From Daphnia pulex (Eukaryota; Arthropoda; Branchiopoda; Diplostraca; Daphniidae): a stretch of 64,000 nucleotides of DNA. The notes under the pieces were generated by a model that worked only from the letters and a program-made list of their open reading frames with translations, was not told the DNA's origin and ran no database searches. Where the stretch lies: the NCBI RefSeq assembly GCF_021134715.1, contig NC_060020.1, positions 1,674,001-1,738,000 of the forward strand, written 5' to 3'. Position 1 is the first letter of the stretch. Every line of letters starts with the position of its first letter. The position numbers were made by a program, and so were the translations under genes. Positions 1-13,300 of the stretch are shown here, one piece after another.

Positions 1-1923
1 CCACTTGTTTGAATTTTATGACGTTCGAATTGATATAAAGCTATCCGGGCTCGTCGCGTGACCTTTATTTTTACTATTAGCATGAAATACCGATCGGTAT
101 TTTTGTTTGTCTTTTGAGTCAGTTCCCCCTCCCACGGAATGATTGCATTGTTGTAGAACGGTATACATCGCGGGGAGATTGATCAACCTCTTAAGGAATA
201 ATAATCCAGTACACCTCTCTATTTTACCTTTTTTTTAACATGGACGCCGAGATATCGCAGGTGGGTGGAGTCGGTGGGGGATAAAAAAAAAGCCAGGGCG
301 GGATTTCTCTGACGAAGTACCGGGATCGCCATAAACCAAAATCAACTCGCAATTGGTTGTTATGGGACTTTTTGGTGGGTATATGTATAGACAACAAAAA
401 CATGTAAATGGCGGCATTATCATTCCATTTGGGATTTTCTCTTGGCCATTGAATTATACTTGGCGATCGTTTTCTTTCAAATGGCCCATACTTTGTTATT
501 TTAACGGCGGATTGTTCCAACTTGGGGGAATCACGGGGCCTCCTCTCGTTATAAATGGCTCCTCTTCTTCATCGGTTGAAATCGTTCAGAATCTCAACGT
601 CGATTTAATCACCTCTTTTCATTTTTTTTTAAGGGTTTGAACGCGTGTGCGCAACCTTTAATTATTCACCCGTTAAAAGTTTCTCGACGAAAGGCAGAGA
701 ACATCCGACACACACACACACAAAAAATGTTTGATGGATGAGTTTCCAATAGCCATCCATCTACTATCCGTATAGGAAAGATGAATGGGATCTCTTCGTT
801 GTGTTTTTCTCTATGCCAATCGGCAGACGCCGTAAAAAGATGTTCGACGTTTTGGACAGCGCATCTTTTTGAAATGGCCGACTTTTACTATCGGGCTAGT
901 ATAGAATCATAACTCTTTCACACACAAAAACGGTCATGCGTATAATATATAGTTCTATGCCAGTAAAAAAAGAAACGAAATGTTTGGCTATTGCCATATA
1001 TTCCGTGATATCTTTTCTCCTTTCGACTCTGAGCCCAGCATCACCTTTTGAATTTCAAATGAATTCCTCTGAGTCCCAGACTGTGTGCTGTCCTCAAGTC
1101 CAACAGCAATCGTTACCAATGGCCGTTTAGGGACGAGGTAAAACTTTGCATTACGCCCCGTGTAATAACAGTAAAAGAAAATATGGAGAGAGAAATATTC
1201 GAGAGGCCAAGAGACTTGCGGCTGTGATTCGAGTGTGTCGCGCATCGAGTTGAATTTCCTCTGCGACAAAAAGAAAAAATGTAAGGTAAATAGTTAAATG
1301 TTATGGGTGTGGAACTCTTTTAAGAGAGGTAAAATTTCCAGGTCACAGAGCGACAGTTTCACATCGAGAGGAAATGTCGTATTACTCTCTCCTTTTCCTG
1401 GGAGTTTTGTTACATAAGAAAAGAAAATAGAGCCTGTAGAGAGAAAGCTATAAACAAGATAGGCCTCCGTCTATTATACGATGTCTTGAATGTATGGGCT
1501 TTCGTGTCAACAAGGCCAATATGCTAATCAAAATAGTTTGTCTCGACATCGTTACGTTTTTGAAAGTTTTGATGTGTATTAAAGTGCTTCGGTCTAGTGA
1601 AAATATATCGATAGTTAATTTTAGATTTAACGTTATTCAATATTATTTCAGACTGCATACGAAAAATGTACTATTATTTGTTCCGCTTTATTATTTAACA
1701 AGTGGTCGCTGTCGTCGAAATCGGTGCGATTTCATCGTCGAGAGTGCACATCAACGCCATCTACCATTTTCTAATCAACTTGTTAGTTTGAAACATCAAA
1801 AACGAACGTATACGAAGTTTAGCGTCTGGCGGGATCCAAACAATTCAGAAAGAGAAGCCGGCGTCTGGAGTTGGGATAATAAATATTTTATCCAAGTACA
1901 TCGGGCCCTAAAAACTCGTCAAA
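1..1923. other. Upstream non-coding stretch before SmB
   Basis: I see no convincing gene here. The open frames (up to about 148 codons near 1494-1940) lack recognisable domains and look like chance frames. The last part must hold the SmB promoter and 5' UTR, because the SmB start codon at 1924 is the last codon of its first exon. A CA-rich simple run lies near 710-722. Confidence 0.5.
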
Positions 1924-3031
1924 ATGGTAAACAACGTTAATTTATTAACGAACGTACATAGCTTTTTATCTGTGCAAAAAATGGATTCCCATCCGCCAAT
2001 ATTAAAATGTTTGTTTTTACACCAAATCTTTCTTATTTTAGACGATTAGCAAAAACAACAAAATGGTTCAGCACTTGAACTATCGAGTGCGAGTGACACT
2101 TCAAGATTCCAGAACATTTATTGGGACATTCAAAGGTAGTACATTAAATCTCCATTATTTTGCTCCAGGATTATTACTGACAACTTTTCCCTTTTCAGCA
2201 TTCGACAAACACATGAATCTGATTTTGGGAGACTGTGAAGAGTTTCGTAAAATCAAAGCCAAGATTAACAAGTCAGGTGTTGGTGCCACAGAGCGAGAAG
2301 AGAAGAGAGTGCTTGGCTTAGTGTTGCTCAGAGGAGAGAATATTGTGTCGATGACTGTTGAAGGTCCTCCACCCACAGAAGAAAGTATGCCCAGAGTCCC
2401 TATGCCAGGAGTTGTTCCAGGACCCGGTGTTGGCAGAGCTGCTGGGCGAGGAGTACCAGTCAATGCACCCATGGGCGCTCCTGCAGGTAGCATTTTCTAC
2501 AATAATCTGACTTGATCAGTTTAGGTGTGATTAAAATCCAACATGTTACATTGCTAATTTATTTGACTTTCAGGACTTCAAGGTCCAGTTAGAGGAGTTG
2601 GTGGCCCTGCTCCTCAAATGATGGTTCCAGGTGGCAGAGGTGCTGGTGGTCCAGCAGTATCAGCACCACCACAAATGAGACCTCAGGTGTGTAACAGATA
2701 ATACCGAGTCTTGTTATTAGTTTATGTGCTTAATGACAAAGGTTTGTTTTCTTTTGTCTTATTAAGGTTCCTGCTCCTCCGATGGGTGCTCGTCCTGGTA
2801 TGCCTCCGATGGGTATGGCTCCTCCTCCTGGTATGATGGGCGGTCCACCTCCCGGTATGATGGGAATGCCACCAGGAATGATGGGCCGAGGTGCTCCTCC
2901 CGGCGCACCACCAGGCATGCGTCCACCACCTCCTGGCATGATGAGAGGAGGTAAATTCTGAAAATTTTTCCTAATAAATCGAACTATTTAAAAATCGTTT
3001 TCTGTCAGGTCCACCGGGAAGGCCCTTCTAA
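1924..3031 (+). CDS. SNRPB: Small nuclear ribonucleoprotein Sm B/B'
   Basis: This is SmB, one of the seven Sm-ring proteins that assemble on U1, U2, U4 and U5 snRNAs for pre-mRNA splicing. The exons are 1924-1926, 2042-2135, 2199-2486, 2574-2686, 2767-2950 and 3009-3031, giving 234 residues in frame. The protein starts [19 protein letters not shown], very like insect SmB. Sm motif 1 (residues about 14-50, with [21 protein letters not shown]) and Sm motif 2 (with [16 protein letters not shown]) are both present. The tail is a long Gly/Pro/Met region with PPGM repeats and RG dipeptides, the usual site of arginine methylation. The first exon contributes only the ATG. The splice ATG|GT...AG|ACG restores the conserved N-terminus, which is missed if translation is assumed to start at 2063. 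Confidence 0.95.
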
Positions 3032-3476
3032 ACGATTTGACCACCTGTGTCGTATGTGGAATTTTGTGTAACTCCGATAACAATACAAGACCTCGAAAAT
3101 AAGGAGGTGATGACTTTTTAACTATTCAATCCATAATTGTTATAAACTGATATAAGTAAGACAAACGAGGAAAAAAGTAGAGGACACGTAAATCCCTTAA
3201 CTCACGTGTATAAATATTGCAGTGATTGGTTATGTCACATTTGGTTACGAGGAAGCACCATTCAGTACTTTTGATTTTGGTTTGGGAGTACGAGAAATAA
3301 AGTGCCAAAAGTAAAAAGAAAAACAATGATTGCCTCAATCAATTGGAATACAAAATCAGTAAAACAGACCTCGTCAAATTATGAATCGGTAAAAAAAAGC
3401 AGAGTGAACCTTTGCTAACTTTGTGTCAATCCCCTGCCTTGCTTAATAATACCTTTAGTTTAATACCTTATAACAA

Positions 3477-5296
3477 TTATATCAAGGGCTCATTCTTCTC
3501 GTCAATTGTCTTGGTTTTTTCCTCAAATCTTTTGCTAAATGCCAAAGCAGAAATGAAGCCCACCAGACTAAGCGCAACATTAAAGAGAAATGCGTTTTGA
3601 TCGCCACCCGACGCGTGGTTGCCTCCAGCATCATCGTTTCTATGTAAACAGTAAAGGACGGTGCATGTGATCAAATTGAGCGGTACCTGAATTAACGAAG
3701 AAATTAGTTTCCATTTAGTAAGAATAAAGATTTTGCGTTATGTTTCTTTACCCTAAAAACATTGTTGATGCTTGCCCTTTGGGATTCTGGAATCACTTGA
3801 CTGCGTAGATAGCCTATTGCTGGAAAGTACATGCCTAATTGTTGATTGAAATAGACGCTTAATTAATTCTTTGCACGTGAAACAACGGATAAAGTAATCT
3901 GAAGACATACCAACAGAAACTTCCAATAAAAGGAATGCTAAAAAACTAAGGATGGGCAGGCGATGTTGAATGTTGGTTGACCAAGCACACGTAATCATCG
4001 AAACCGCAGAACAGGTTACACTAGCGCATAAAAAAATAGATTAAAAACATCCTGATATTTTGGTGATTAGTTTAAGATTACCTTATTAGAAGGATGGTAG
4101 AAGGACGAATGTTGCGATTAAGAAGAAGCGTATTCAAAGACGATCCAATCATAATGCAAACCATGAAGCAGGAAAAGACCAATCCCAATGGCCAGGCGTT
4201 TGCGGATTGAGAAGAATCAAGGATGGGAGTCCACAAGAAAACGAAAATGTACATGATTGATTCAAACATGGATTGCACTAGTCCTAAAAGCAGGATTGTG
4301 TAATCATTGAAGATCGTCCGAAGGCCTTCAACAAAAGAACGACCGAGGCCAAATTGACGGCTCCCTATTTTTTCAACAATGCTATAAATTAGTAAGTGTT
4401 GTGTCAATTACAATAAAAGATAAGTTACCGTGATTTTCTGGCCAGCTGAGAGAAATTAATACAGCGCTAGCTATTAGAAAGGGGATGGCAGTCATGAACG
4501 GAGCTACAGGACCAAAATTAAGCCAATCAGCTCCAATATCGGCAACAACACCAGAAAGGATTGCTAAAATTCCGTTCCAAAATGTAGATATTGAAAATGT
4601 TGAAGAGATCCAGTCGGCGGGAAACACATTTCTTTCCGTGTGTTCACACACATACCATGCCTCGAAAGTGGAAAATAGAATGGACGTGGCAACACCACCT
4701 GTTAAAAACATATTAGAAGTTGCCGTTTTAAGTATGCCAACATATTGGCGGTAAAAAGTAATTACCGAACAAGCGACCAGCGAACAACCACCAGAAATTC
4801 GGACTCATCTTTGTGAGGCAACAAAATGTATAAATAAAGCAAAAAGCTAAACAGAGACGTCTACGACCGAACATGTCAGCCAAGGGCCCAGTAAAAGTTC
4901 CAACCGTAGAACTTGCAGCAAATCCAACAATATATCTAAAATAACACAAATACACAAAACCAAAAAGAATATTTCATATACATTGAAACACAAAACAATA
5001 TGGAAATAAAATTTGAATAGATAATACATATCACAGGAAGTGAATAAAAATACTTACAGCAATGCAATCTCTTTAGGAGCATATCCATACTGACTGTAAA
5101 GCCTGTAGACATATGGACCTTGAAGCCAATCAGAGAAAAGTGCCAAGAGATATGGTGCAAAAAAAATTCTTTGGAACTTTTGGAACTCTGGGTTGAGCGA
5201 AGCTACCAGTTGTGATTTTGTTCTAGAAGCAATCCATTGGGCAACAAAACAAACAAGGACCAATGATCCCAAAATTGTGACAACAAATTCCTTCAT
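3477..5296 (-). CDS. MFSD5: MFSD5-type molybdate-anion transporter
   Basis: This is a major-facilitator membrane protein of the MFSD5 family (human MFSD5 is annotated as a molybdate-anion transporter, 450 aa). The exons in transcript order are 5296-5058, 4935-4766, 4698-4429, 4364-4082, 4020-3911, 3834-3752 and 3686-3477, giving 454 residues. Family hallmarks visible include FFAPYLLALFSDWLQGPYVY, GRLFGGVATSILFSTFEAWY, FPADWISSTF, the NFGPVAPFMTAIPF segment and FESIMYIFVFLWTPILD. About twelve hydrophobic segments are spread along the protein. The exon 3-4 junction uses the AG after a run of A at 4365-4366. An earlier AG at 4382-4383 would break the frame. It is divergent from PHB1, with a 909-bp shared upstream region. 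Confidence 0.92.
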
Positions 5297-6205
5297 TCTG
5301 GACTGGAATATGTGATGCCTGAATTTCGATAAGGAGGTACATGTAAAGAATAGATTTTGTATTTAAAAAATGAAACATAAAACAGAATGAAAATATTTTA
5401 CCTGCAATTAAATAGTCAGTACTATTTGTACTGGATCTGCTGTACCAGTTAACACAGCTCTAGTGTGATCTGTGATGTTTGTCTATTCTTCTCAACTTCC
5501 CTAGTTATCCCTAAACAACATAAACTCTTCAATTTGCTTCAAGAAGAAATCTCCATTCAAAAGTACGTCTCTTAACAATTTTCCACCAAAGAAATGCCAC
5601 GTATAACACTGCATATGTAAACCGACAAGAGTTTACAATATGCCGCGTCAGCACGTTTGAAAATTCGTGAAAACGCGTACTTGGTGGACGAGCGTCTCAG
5701 TATAGAGTGCCACAGTTTGGATTGCCACGGCTTCATGTGTATTTTTTTGTTTTTTTTTTACAAGATAACAACATCAGCTGTTGTTGAAGTGTCGAAAAAT
5801 CCTGTTTCTAATATTATCTTTGTTCTCTAGATGTCGTATGTAAGTTTAATTGCTCACCACTAGGGTCGCATTCTTCTGCGATCTTCTGCTGCACGTGTGG
5901 CTGAAGTGTGTAACGTTCTTCGTTCTCGGCATTTTTGCTTTATTTTTTCAATCAAATTTGGTATGTAAGTAGAAAACATTGCGCAATTTCGCAATTTAGT
6001 TAAAATTCTAAAAATTTTTGTCAAAGTTCTATTATGCCTAACGTTTCAAGAAAAGTAGAAATTTAAAAAAATTGTGCCTATATCCTAATGCTCAATAAAG
6101 TTAAGCTGGCTGCCACACATTGTTACATCATACATGTTAAATATGTGTGTTTTTTTTTTTATTATACACTTTTCAGATTGTTACTCACATTAATTCATAA
6201 AGATC
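5297..6205. promoter_or_regulatory. Divergent upstream region MFSD5/PHB1
   Basis: This 0.9-kb stretch separates the start codons of MFSD5 (leftward) and prohibitin (rightward). It probably contains 5' UTR exons of both. A TTTCAG/A boundary just before the PHB1 start, near 6171-6177, suggests that a leader intron ends there. I cannot place either transcription start. Confidence 0.4.
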
Positions 6206-7364
6206 ATGGCTGCTCAATTTTTTAATCGAATTAGTCAACTGGGTGTTGGAGTTGCCTTAACTGCTGGAGTTATTAATTCCGCATTGTACAATGGTGGGTT
6301 GTTTTACTGTTTTTATTAGTAGATCTTCTGTAGTTTTCTTTTTTATTATTTTTATATTTTTCACATTCATATTATTCTACATTCTAGTTGAGGGAGGCCA
6401 CAGAGCTGTTATTTTTGATCGTTTCTCTGGTGTGAAAAATGAAGTAGTAGGAGAAGGCACACATTTTTTTGTTCCTTGGGTGCAGAAGCCAATCATCTAT
6501 GACATTAGGTCCCGACCAAGGAATGTACCAGTTATCACTGGCAGCAAAGGTAAATGAAATTTTAAAAAATTGTACAGCTAACATCATTAAGGGTTTTTAT
6601 TTTAGATCTTCAAAATGTAAACATTACTTTGCGTGTCCTGTTCAGACCTGTCCCAACTTCTCTCCCTAATATCTACAGCACCTTGGGCATTGATTATGAT
6701 GAGCGTGTGCTCCCCTCTATTACAAATGAAATCCTGAAAGCTGTTGTTGTAAGATTATATATTATTTTTTTTTTTTTCATCCTAAGCATTATAAATGATT
6801 TTTAAATGTTTTCTAGGCCCAGTTTGATGCTGGAGAATTGATCACTCAGCGTGAAGTCGTATCCCAGAAAGTTAGCGAAGCTCTAACGGAAAGAGCTGGA
6901 CAGTTTGGCTTAATCTTGGACGATATCTCCATTGTAATGTTATTTCAGTTATATGCTACGATCACTTAGTATAATTCGTTATTCCTTTGACAACAGACGC
7001 ACTTGACTTTTGGCAAAGAATTTACCCAAGCTGTTGAGTTAAAACAAGTTGCACAACAAGAAGCTGAACGAGCTCGTTTCCTTGTAGAAAAAGTAAGTTT
7101 TACTAATTATGTTAAATTTCTGAATCATATAATCACGTATTTTTTTTTTAGGCCGAACAATTAAAGAAAGCTGCAGTCATTTCAGCAGAAGGTGACTCCC
7201 AAGCCGCTTCTCTTTTGGCCAAAGCCTTTGGTGATGCTGGTGAAGGTCTCGTCGAACTTCGACGAATTGAAGCTGGCGAAGATATTGCTTACCAATTGTC
7301 CAAATCTCGAAATGTTGTCTACCTGCCAAATGGCCAGCAGACGCTTTTGTCGCTACCGCAGTAA
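6206..7364 (+). CDS. PHB1: Prohibitin-1
   Basis: Prohibitin-1 forms ring complexes with prohibitin-2 in the mitochondrial inner membrane. The complexes scaffold and stabilise newly made proteins and support cristae structure. The exons are 6206-6293, 6388-6549, 6606-6748, 6817-6933, 6997-7092 and 7152-7364, giving 272 residues, the same length as human PHB1. The N-terminal hydrophobic anchor ([20 protein letters not shown]) is followed by the SPFH/band-7 domain, which begins [18 protein letters not shown]-terminal coiled coil ([24 protein letters not shown]) carries the prohibitin-specific end with [11 protein letters not shown]. Every junction stays in frame. Confidence 0.97.
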
Positions 7365-7543
7365 CGAATTTAGTCCTATCAAGTTTTTGTATCGTATGGG
7401 GCGAAAAAGGTTTCGGTACGAGGTCAGTTAATAAGTTATTAGCACATTTTTCTGAATGCTATTTCATTGACTGGTCACGTTTCGAAAAAAAAACTAATCA
7501 TTCGATGTTTCCGTAGACACTTGTCATCTATTCATAGAAATAC

Positions 7544-7549
7544 AATAAA
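7544..7549 (+). terminator. Poly(A) signal of PHB1
   Basis: A canonical AATAAA lies 180 bp after the PHB1 stop codon, the expected place for a short 3' UTR. Confidence 0.6.
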
Positions 7550-7770
7550 TAATTGTATGTTGTTCCATTTTAAAGTCGTGTGTAAGCATAAGGAGGGAAC
7601 GAGACGACACGACGAAAGAAAAAACTGTCAAAATGGTACATAAACTAAAGAGTCGTATGAAACATTTTTCTTAGCAAGGTTATTTGAAGAAATCTTGAAT
7701 GATGTGAGAAGAAGAGAAAAAAAATTTGTTCTTGAAATACGTTAACAGAAAATTATTGCATTGGTTGTGT

Positions 7771-9154
7771 TCATACAGCGGAAATAGTGGACCTGCGAAC
7801 AGCGGCACTTAACACCGGATTAGGATCTGGTTCTTCGTGGATGATAGACACTTCCGACCACTCTCGCATCTTGCTGGATCTTTTAACGGCGTCGATGACT
7901 GCCATAACATACTGTCCGTCTTCAAAAGTAGCAGCGGAAGAAACAGCGTCTTTAATCCATCCACTACGATCCTCAACGCGGGAAAACGCATCCCTAAGAG
8001 CCGACACCTGTTTAACAATCGTACATTTGATTACACGTAGATTGGTAGAATTCACTTGTGCCATATTGCTACATACCATACGAAAAAGCCCATTAATGTA
8101 CGGCCTTTGATGCGGTTGAATCGGAGCATTGTTTACAATCGAAGATGGAAGAAATGATAGCTCGTCTGTGTCGGTATGGAAAATTTCGGCACTGGGATTC
8201 GCCTTGCTCTGACCAGTTACTGTTCCACCTAGAGTAAAAACAACTTTGAATTTTTTTAATCAGTTTCAAATTAGTATCTTATTTGTTACCAGAAGGATCG
8301 CTGCGGTAAGTGATAAATCCCTGTGAACCAGTTACAGAGAAGCTAATGTCAAAGTTGTTCAAACCTTCTTGGCTGTTAAGTGTAACGGCAACTAAAGCTC
8401 CGCCGTTCATTTCCATATTAAAAGAAGTAAAACGATCACTCGTGATCCGACGAATGCTCGTTTCTCCCCTAACAGCCAGTCCTCTTCGAGTAACGCCATG
8501 AACACGAGTAGCTCGTTGCCGGATCACCGCGCTAACGACGTCAATAACATGGGATCCGATCATGGTCAGCACACCTCCTCCCATTCCTTCTTCACAAGTC
8601 CAATCATAGCTACATCCACAAATTAATTAAATTTTGATTGCATTCATTAAACTGATATGAACATACTTTTTTGGATTGATGAGGGATCCAAGTTGTACAT
8701 GGATATCACAGTAATTTACTTCTCCAATAAGCTGATCATTGATAACATTTCTCACATACTGAAAAGAGGGCAAAAATCTGAGGCTATATGCCATTACAGA
8801 GATAAGTGATGGATAATACTGAGCAGCATGAACCATTTTGAGTGTTTCACTTTGACTTAAACCCCCAGGTTTGTCACACAGCACATGCTTGCCAATTCCT
8901 AGGGCTTTTACTGCAATCTGAGCATGAAGAATTGGTGGACACATGATGATAATCAAATCAACTTCACGCTTCAGTAGGACATCATCCACTTTGCTTGTAA
9001 AAAATGGAATTTCAAGTTCTTCAGCTGCCTCTCTGGCTGCCTCTTGTGTCTGAGCCCATACAGAATCCACTTTAAAGCCTTTTGCTCGCAAATAAGGCAC
9101 TAAAACCTTCATGATAGTACCAGCACTAATGAATATTCCTATTCCAGGAAGCAT
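7771..9154 (-). CDS. GFOD: Glucose-fructose oxidoreductase domain protein (GFOD1/2-like)
   Basis: This is a Gfo/Idh/MocA-family protein of the animal GFOD1/GFOD2 group, a family with an NAD(P)-binding Rossmann fold and no settled reaction. The exons in transcript order are 9154-8667, 8609-8290, 8228-8077 and 8007-7771, giving 398 residues (human GFOD1 has 390). Matching landmarks are MLPGIGIFISAGTIMKVLVP at the N-terminus, FTSKVDDVLLKREVDLIII, AVKALGIGKHVLCDKPGG, YYPSLISVMAYSLRFLPSF, then TCEEGMGGGVLTMIGSHVID and the C-terminal VIDAVKRSSKMREW. I chose the ATG at 9154 because it aligns with the family start. An upstream GTG is in frame but lies just after an AG acceptor, so a 5' UTR exon lies further right. 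Confidence 0.9.
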
Positions 9155-10320
9155 TATGATGTGCACTGCCTAGAAAATTGGCAAAGTAAGTATAAAATCA
9201 ATGTATTGCAAAAGGAATTTAGTTATTAGCTCCAAATTCTCAGGTTTGGAGGAATGCATAACCAATTGTTGTTTACCTTTTTGAGGTGCAATTTAATTTT
9301 TATAATCTTCTTACTTCATAACAAAGAATTCGACTATATACTGATTTGAATCAATCAGCTCGATGCTTTCCTACGATGAATTTCTAATTTATACAAAACA
9401 ACCTAAAAAAATGACATTTCCATCAAAACATTGCCGCAGAGTCGCAGACGACAACATACATCTCCCGTTAATCCGATTAATCGATTTAATTCGATCGATC
9501 GATTTAATTTAATTAATCGTTCCACATTCGTAATTGCCGATCCTGATATTTTTTATCGATGTTATTTTGTACTTCGGTGAAATGCCAGAAAAATTTTACT
9601 TGTAATCACTGAGAGGATAATTTAAAGCGCAAAAAGTCCAGTATTTATACATAGCAAATGCAAGACTGACCGCGAATGTAGCCTACTGATTACTGGGCAA
9701 GGTGGGTCTTTAGTTTTGGAGGGTGAACTTCTTTTCCACTGGGGTTAACGCCTAAACGTTAAATTTTTTTATAGATTTTGGTGTTCAGAAATCCGTAATT
9801 CTAATTTCCGGCTGGATTAGTGGATAGTACACTGTATGACTTACATCAGGAGAAGCAAAAGCGGCTAGTGAAATCGAAATTGAACAGGAAAGCCAGCAGC
9901 GCCACCGCGACTGCTTTATTCTTTGCTTGTTTAAACAAAATTAACCATTTTAATTACTGCGGAAAAATTTCAAACGGTAATTATAACTAAATTAAAAACA
10001 CTTTTGCGTTGATAAATTATAAAATCATACAATTTATTTGGATGACTAATACCAATTTGCTTTTTTTAATCTAGACATTTTTTTCGTCAGTCTTCGTTCT
10101 CTAGTCAGCTGGCTTTGAGATAGTTGAGCGAGAGCGAGCACTACGTTGAGCGAGCGGAGCCGAGTAGCCCGAGTTGACCTTTTTCCTTTGCCTGCGTCTC
10201 AACCTCCTTTCTAAAAGGGGACAAATGTTCTTCTAACAACACAAACAAAAAAATAAATAGCATATTTATTTGCTACATATTTTTGTCGCTCTTGGACTGT
10301 GATGCCCTAAATAAACGAAA
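9155..10320. other. Divergent intergenic region GFOD/MARCHF6
   Basis: No coding gene is seen. The region holds the GFOD 5' end and the MARCHF6 leader. An AT-rich patch of repeated ATTAAT and GATCGATC motifs lies at about 9475-9530. The sequence around 10080-10160, with TCTTCGTTCTCTAGTCAG and GAGCGAG repeats, could be the MARCHF6 transcription start area. That placement is inference. Confidence 0.35.
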
Positions 10321-13300
10321 ATGGATGAATCTCTTCAATCAGGTAAGTTTTCTCTTACTCTTATTCCGACCCGATTTTTGAAGATTGAGCAATATTGTTC
10401 ATTATTATATTGCTTTGCTACAGACATTTGTCGAGTTTGTCGGTGTGAAGGAACACCCGACAGACCATTATTTCATCCATGTATTTGTACAGGAAGTATA
10501 AAATTCATTCATCAAGAATGTAAGTTTGCCTTTTTCATATCTATTTATCAATATGTTGGTTGGTTTACTTATCATTCACTCCTATGCAGGTTTAGTCCAA
10601 TGGTTACGTTATTCTAGAAAAGAATATTGTGAGCTGTGCACACATAGATTTTCCTTCACTCCAAGTATGAATAGTGATTTCTGTGACAACAAATGAACCA
10701 TAGCCTTAAATGACAAAATATTTTCTGCAGTTTACTCTCCTGACATGCCTAAAAGACTGCCTCTTAAAGACATACTTTCTGGTCTGGTCTCCAGCCTTGC
10801 TAGGGCCATTAGATTTTGGCTCCATTACACACTTGTTGCCATGGCTTGGCTGGGTATTGTTCCTTTGACAGCCTGCAGAATCTATCGCTGTCTCTTTACT
10901 GGATCTGTCTCTTCTGTTTTGACTCTTCCATTGGATATGCTATCATCGTGAGTTCATTTTGAAGTGAAATAATCTACTATTTCTCACTTTTGTTTGTCTT
11001 TGTTAGCGAACATGTGGCCACAGATATTTTGCATGGCTGTGTGGTAGTGTTATGCACCTTGTGCGCTTTTATTGGATTGGTATGGCTGCGTGAGCAGATT
11101 CTTCATGGTGGAGGACCTGATTGGTTAGAACAAGATATTCAAAATGAGGTAAAAAGCTTGCAGTCTTTATGTGTTCTTAATTTTATTTTGTTATATAATG
11201 ATTTTTTTTTAGCAGGAACATGTTGAAATGGAACAGCCAGCTGAAGCTCCTGGGGTTGATGCAGATGTTCCGGTACAGAATAACGCTCGGGCAGATGTAA
11301 ATGCTGAAGGTGTTGGGGAAGCCAATGTTCCAGCTCCTAATAATGTAGGCCAACAAGGGCAGGCTCAAGGCCAAGCTCAAGACGATGTCAACTGGAACTT
11401 GATGGAATGGGATAGAGCAGAGGAGCTGACTTGGGAACGTCTTCTCGGTCTGGATGGATCATTGGTGTTCCTGGAACACGTATTTTGGGTTGCTTCTCTT
11501 AACACACTCTTTATTCTTGTTTTTGGTAAGAAGACTTATTGATGTTTTACGAATGTTGAGAAACTTATTGAGTTTCATATTTTATTTTAAGCATTTTGTC
11601 CTTATCACATCGGACACTTCACGATCGTTGGTTTCAAGATGAAAGATTGGGTGTCAGCGTGCCATTTTGAGGGGCTGTTGACGACCCTTTGTGGATATGT
11701 TGTCATTGGGCTTTTTCTCGTACTTCTCCATGGCGTCACTTCACTTCTTCGATTGCGAAGGTAAGAAATAAGAAAAATAATTAAATGTCAGTACAAAATT
11801 AATCATGTAATTTGTATAGGCCGAAACGGATTTTAGGGCTTTGTTATGTTGTCGTAAAAGTCTCGTTGTTAACTGTCGCCGAAATTGGTGTGTTTCCGAT
11901 TGTCTGTGGTTGGTGGCTTGATATATGTAGCCTACCACTTGTTGACGCTACCTTTAAAGTAAGTGTTAAATATATTAAGTCTTCCAAAATGAAAACCTAA
12001 CAATTTTCCCCTATTTCAGGATCGATTGCATAACTTTAGTCAAGCTCCGGGAACTTCAATGTTTCTTCATTGGCTAGTGGGCATTCTATGTGCTTTTTAT
12101 TTTGCTTCTTTTGTGTTGCTATTACGTGAAGTTTTACGACCAGGAGTTTTGTGGTTTTTGCGTAATCTGAACGATCCAGACTTTAATCCAGTACAGGAGG
12201 TATATTTTCAACAATCTTATTTTATTTTATTTTTTTTTTACCGAACAAACCACTAACGAATTGTGATCCTTTAACAGATGATTCATCTTCCAATTGTCCG
12301 TCATTTGAGACAGTTTGCTGCTTCTCTAGTGATATTCGGCACAATCGTGTTTTTGATGCTTTGGGTTCCCATACGAATTTTGCAGAAGGGCATGCCAAAT
12401 TTCTTGCCCTATTATATTGTCAATTCGACGTAAGTTCTCAAAAGTTTCAGCAGAAGTTTCAGACGATTGTTACTCATTTATTTTTCAAATAAATAGGGAC
12501 ACCCAAGTGTCGGAATATTCGTTGGAGTTGCTGTTGTTGCAGGTTATTATGCCTTGCCTGTTGGAGCAAAACCATGCTCGTCAATGGTTACTTTATGGGT
12601 TGAGAATGTGGTGTCTAGCTGTGTCCTGGCTGTTGGGCTTACGTTCTTACTTGTTGGGAGACGTGTCTAGCTCAAGCGAGGTAAGTTGGTTGTATAAATT
12701 GCAATTTTTTTTTCGACATTTATCATTCTATGGCTCTGTTTCCTACAGTCGGGAGAAGGACAACCCCATCACAACAACCAAGGAGTAGTAATTGGTGAGA
12801 ATGGTGAAGAAGAAGAAGAAGATGATGACAATGAGCAAAATGATGTTCAACATCACCAAATGGATCAACCTGCCGCACCAGCAGAACCTGTTGCTGCACC
12901 TCCTGCTCAAGAAGAAAACATTCTCCTTGGAGGAATACCTTTTCGTAATGGAGGATTAGGAGCTGCTCATCAAGCGCTTTTGCAACGTGAAGGTCCCGCA
13001 GGATACGTTCCCTATTTACGACCCCCGGTCTTTTTTATTAGGATCATCCTTCTCCTTTTCATCATGTGCATTAGCTTGTCTGTTGCGAGCACAATTTTCC
13101 TCACGCTTCCTGGTATGAAACTAAAAAAAAAAAACTAAAGTATATTTGATAAAGAGATTTTTATTTTATAATTAACTGCTAGTTTGGATCGGTCGATTTT
13201 TAATGGAAACGTTTTATGGAGCTGGTCCTCATCATGAATTATATACGGCATTCGCCGGACTATATTTTTGCTGGCTAGTACTTCGTGGGATTCACGTGTT

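Noticed and set aside
1494-1940. 148-codon open frame upstream of SmB
   Set aside because: It has no recognisable domain or codon pattern and overlaps the SmB first exon and intron. Best explained as chance.
4382-4383. Upstream AG as the acceptor of MFSD5 exon 4
   Set aside because: It shifts the frame and brings an early stop. The AG at 4366-4365 keeps the frame and aligns without gaps to MFSD5.
9155-9166. GTG at 9166 as the GFOD start
   Set aside because: Non-ATG starts are rare in animals, and the family aligns from the ATG at 9154. The extra codons lie just after a splice acceptor and are 5' UTR.
9475-9530. AT-rich palindromic patch with GATCGATC
   Set aside because: It is a simple low-complexity sequence with no flanking duplication or conserved ends.
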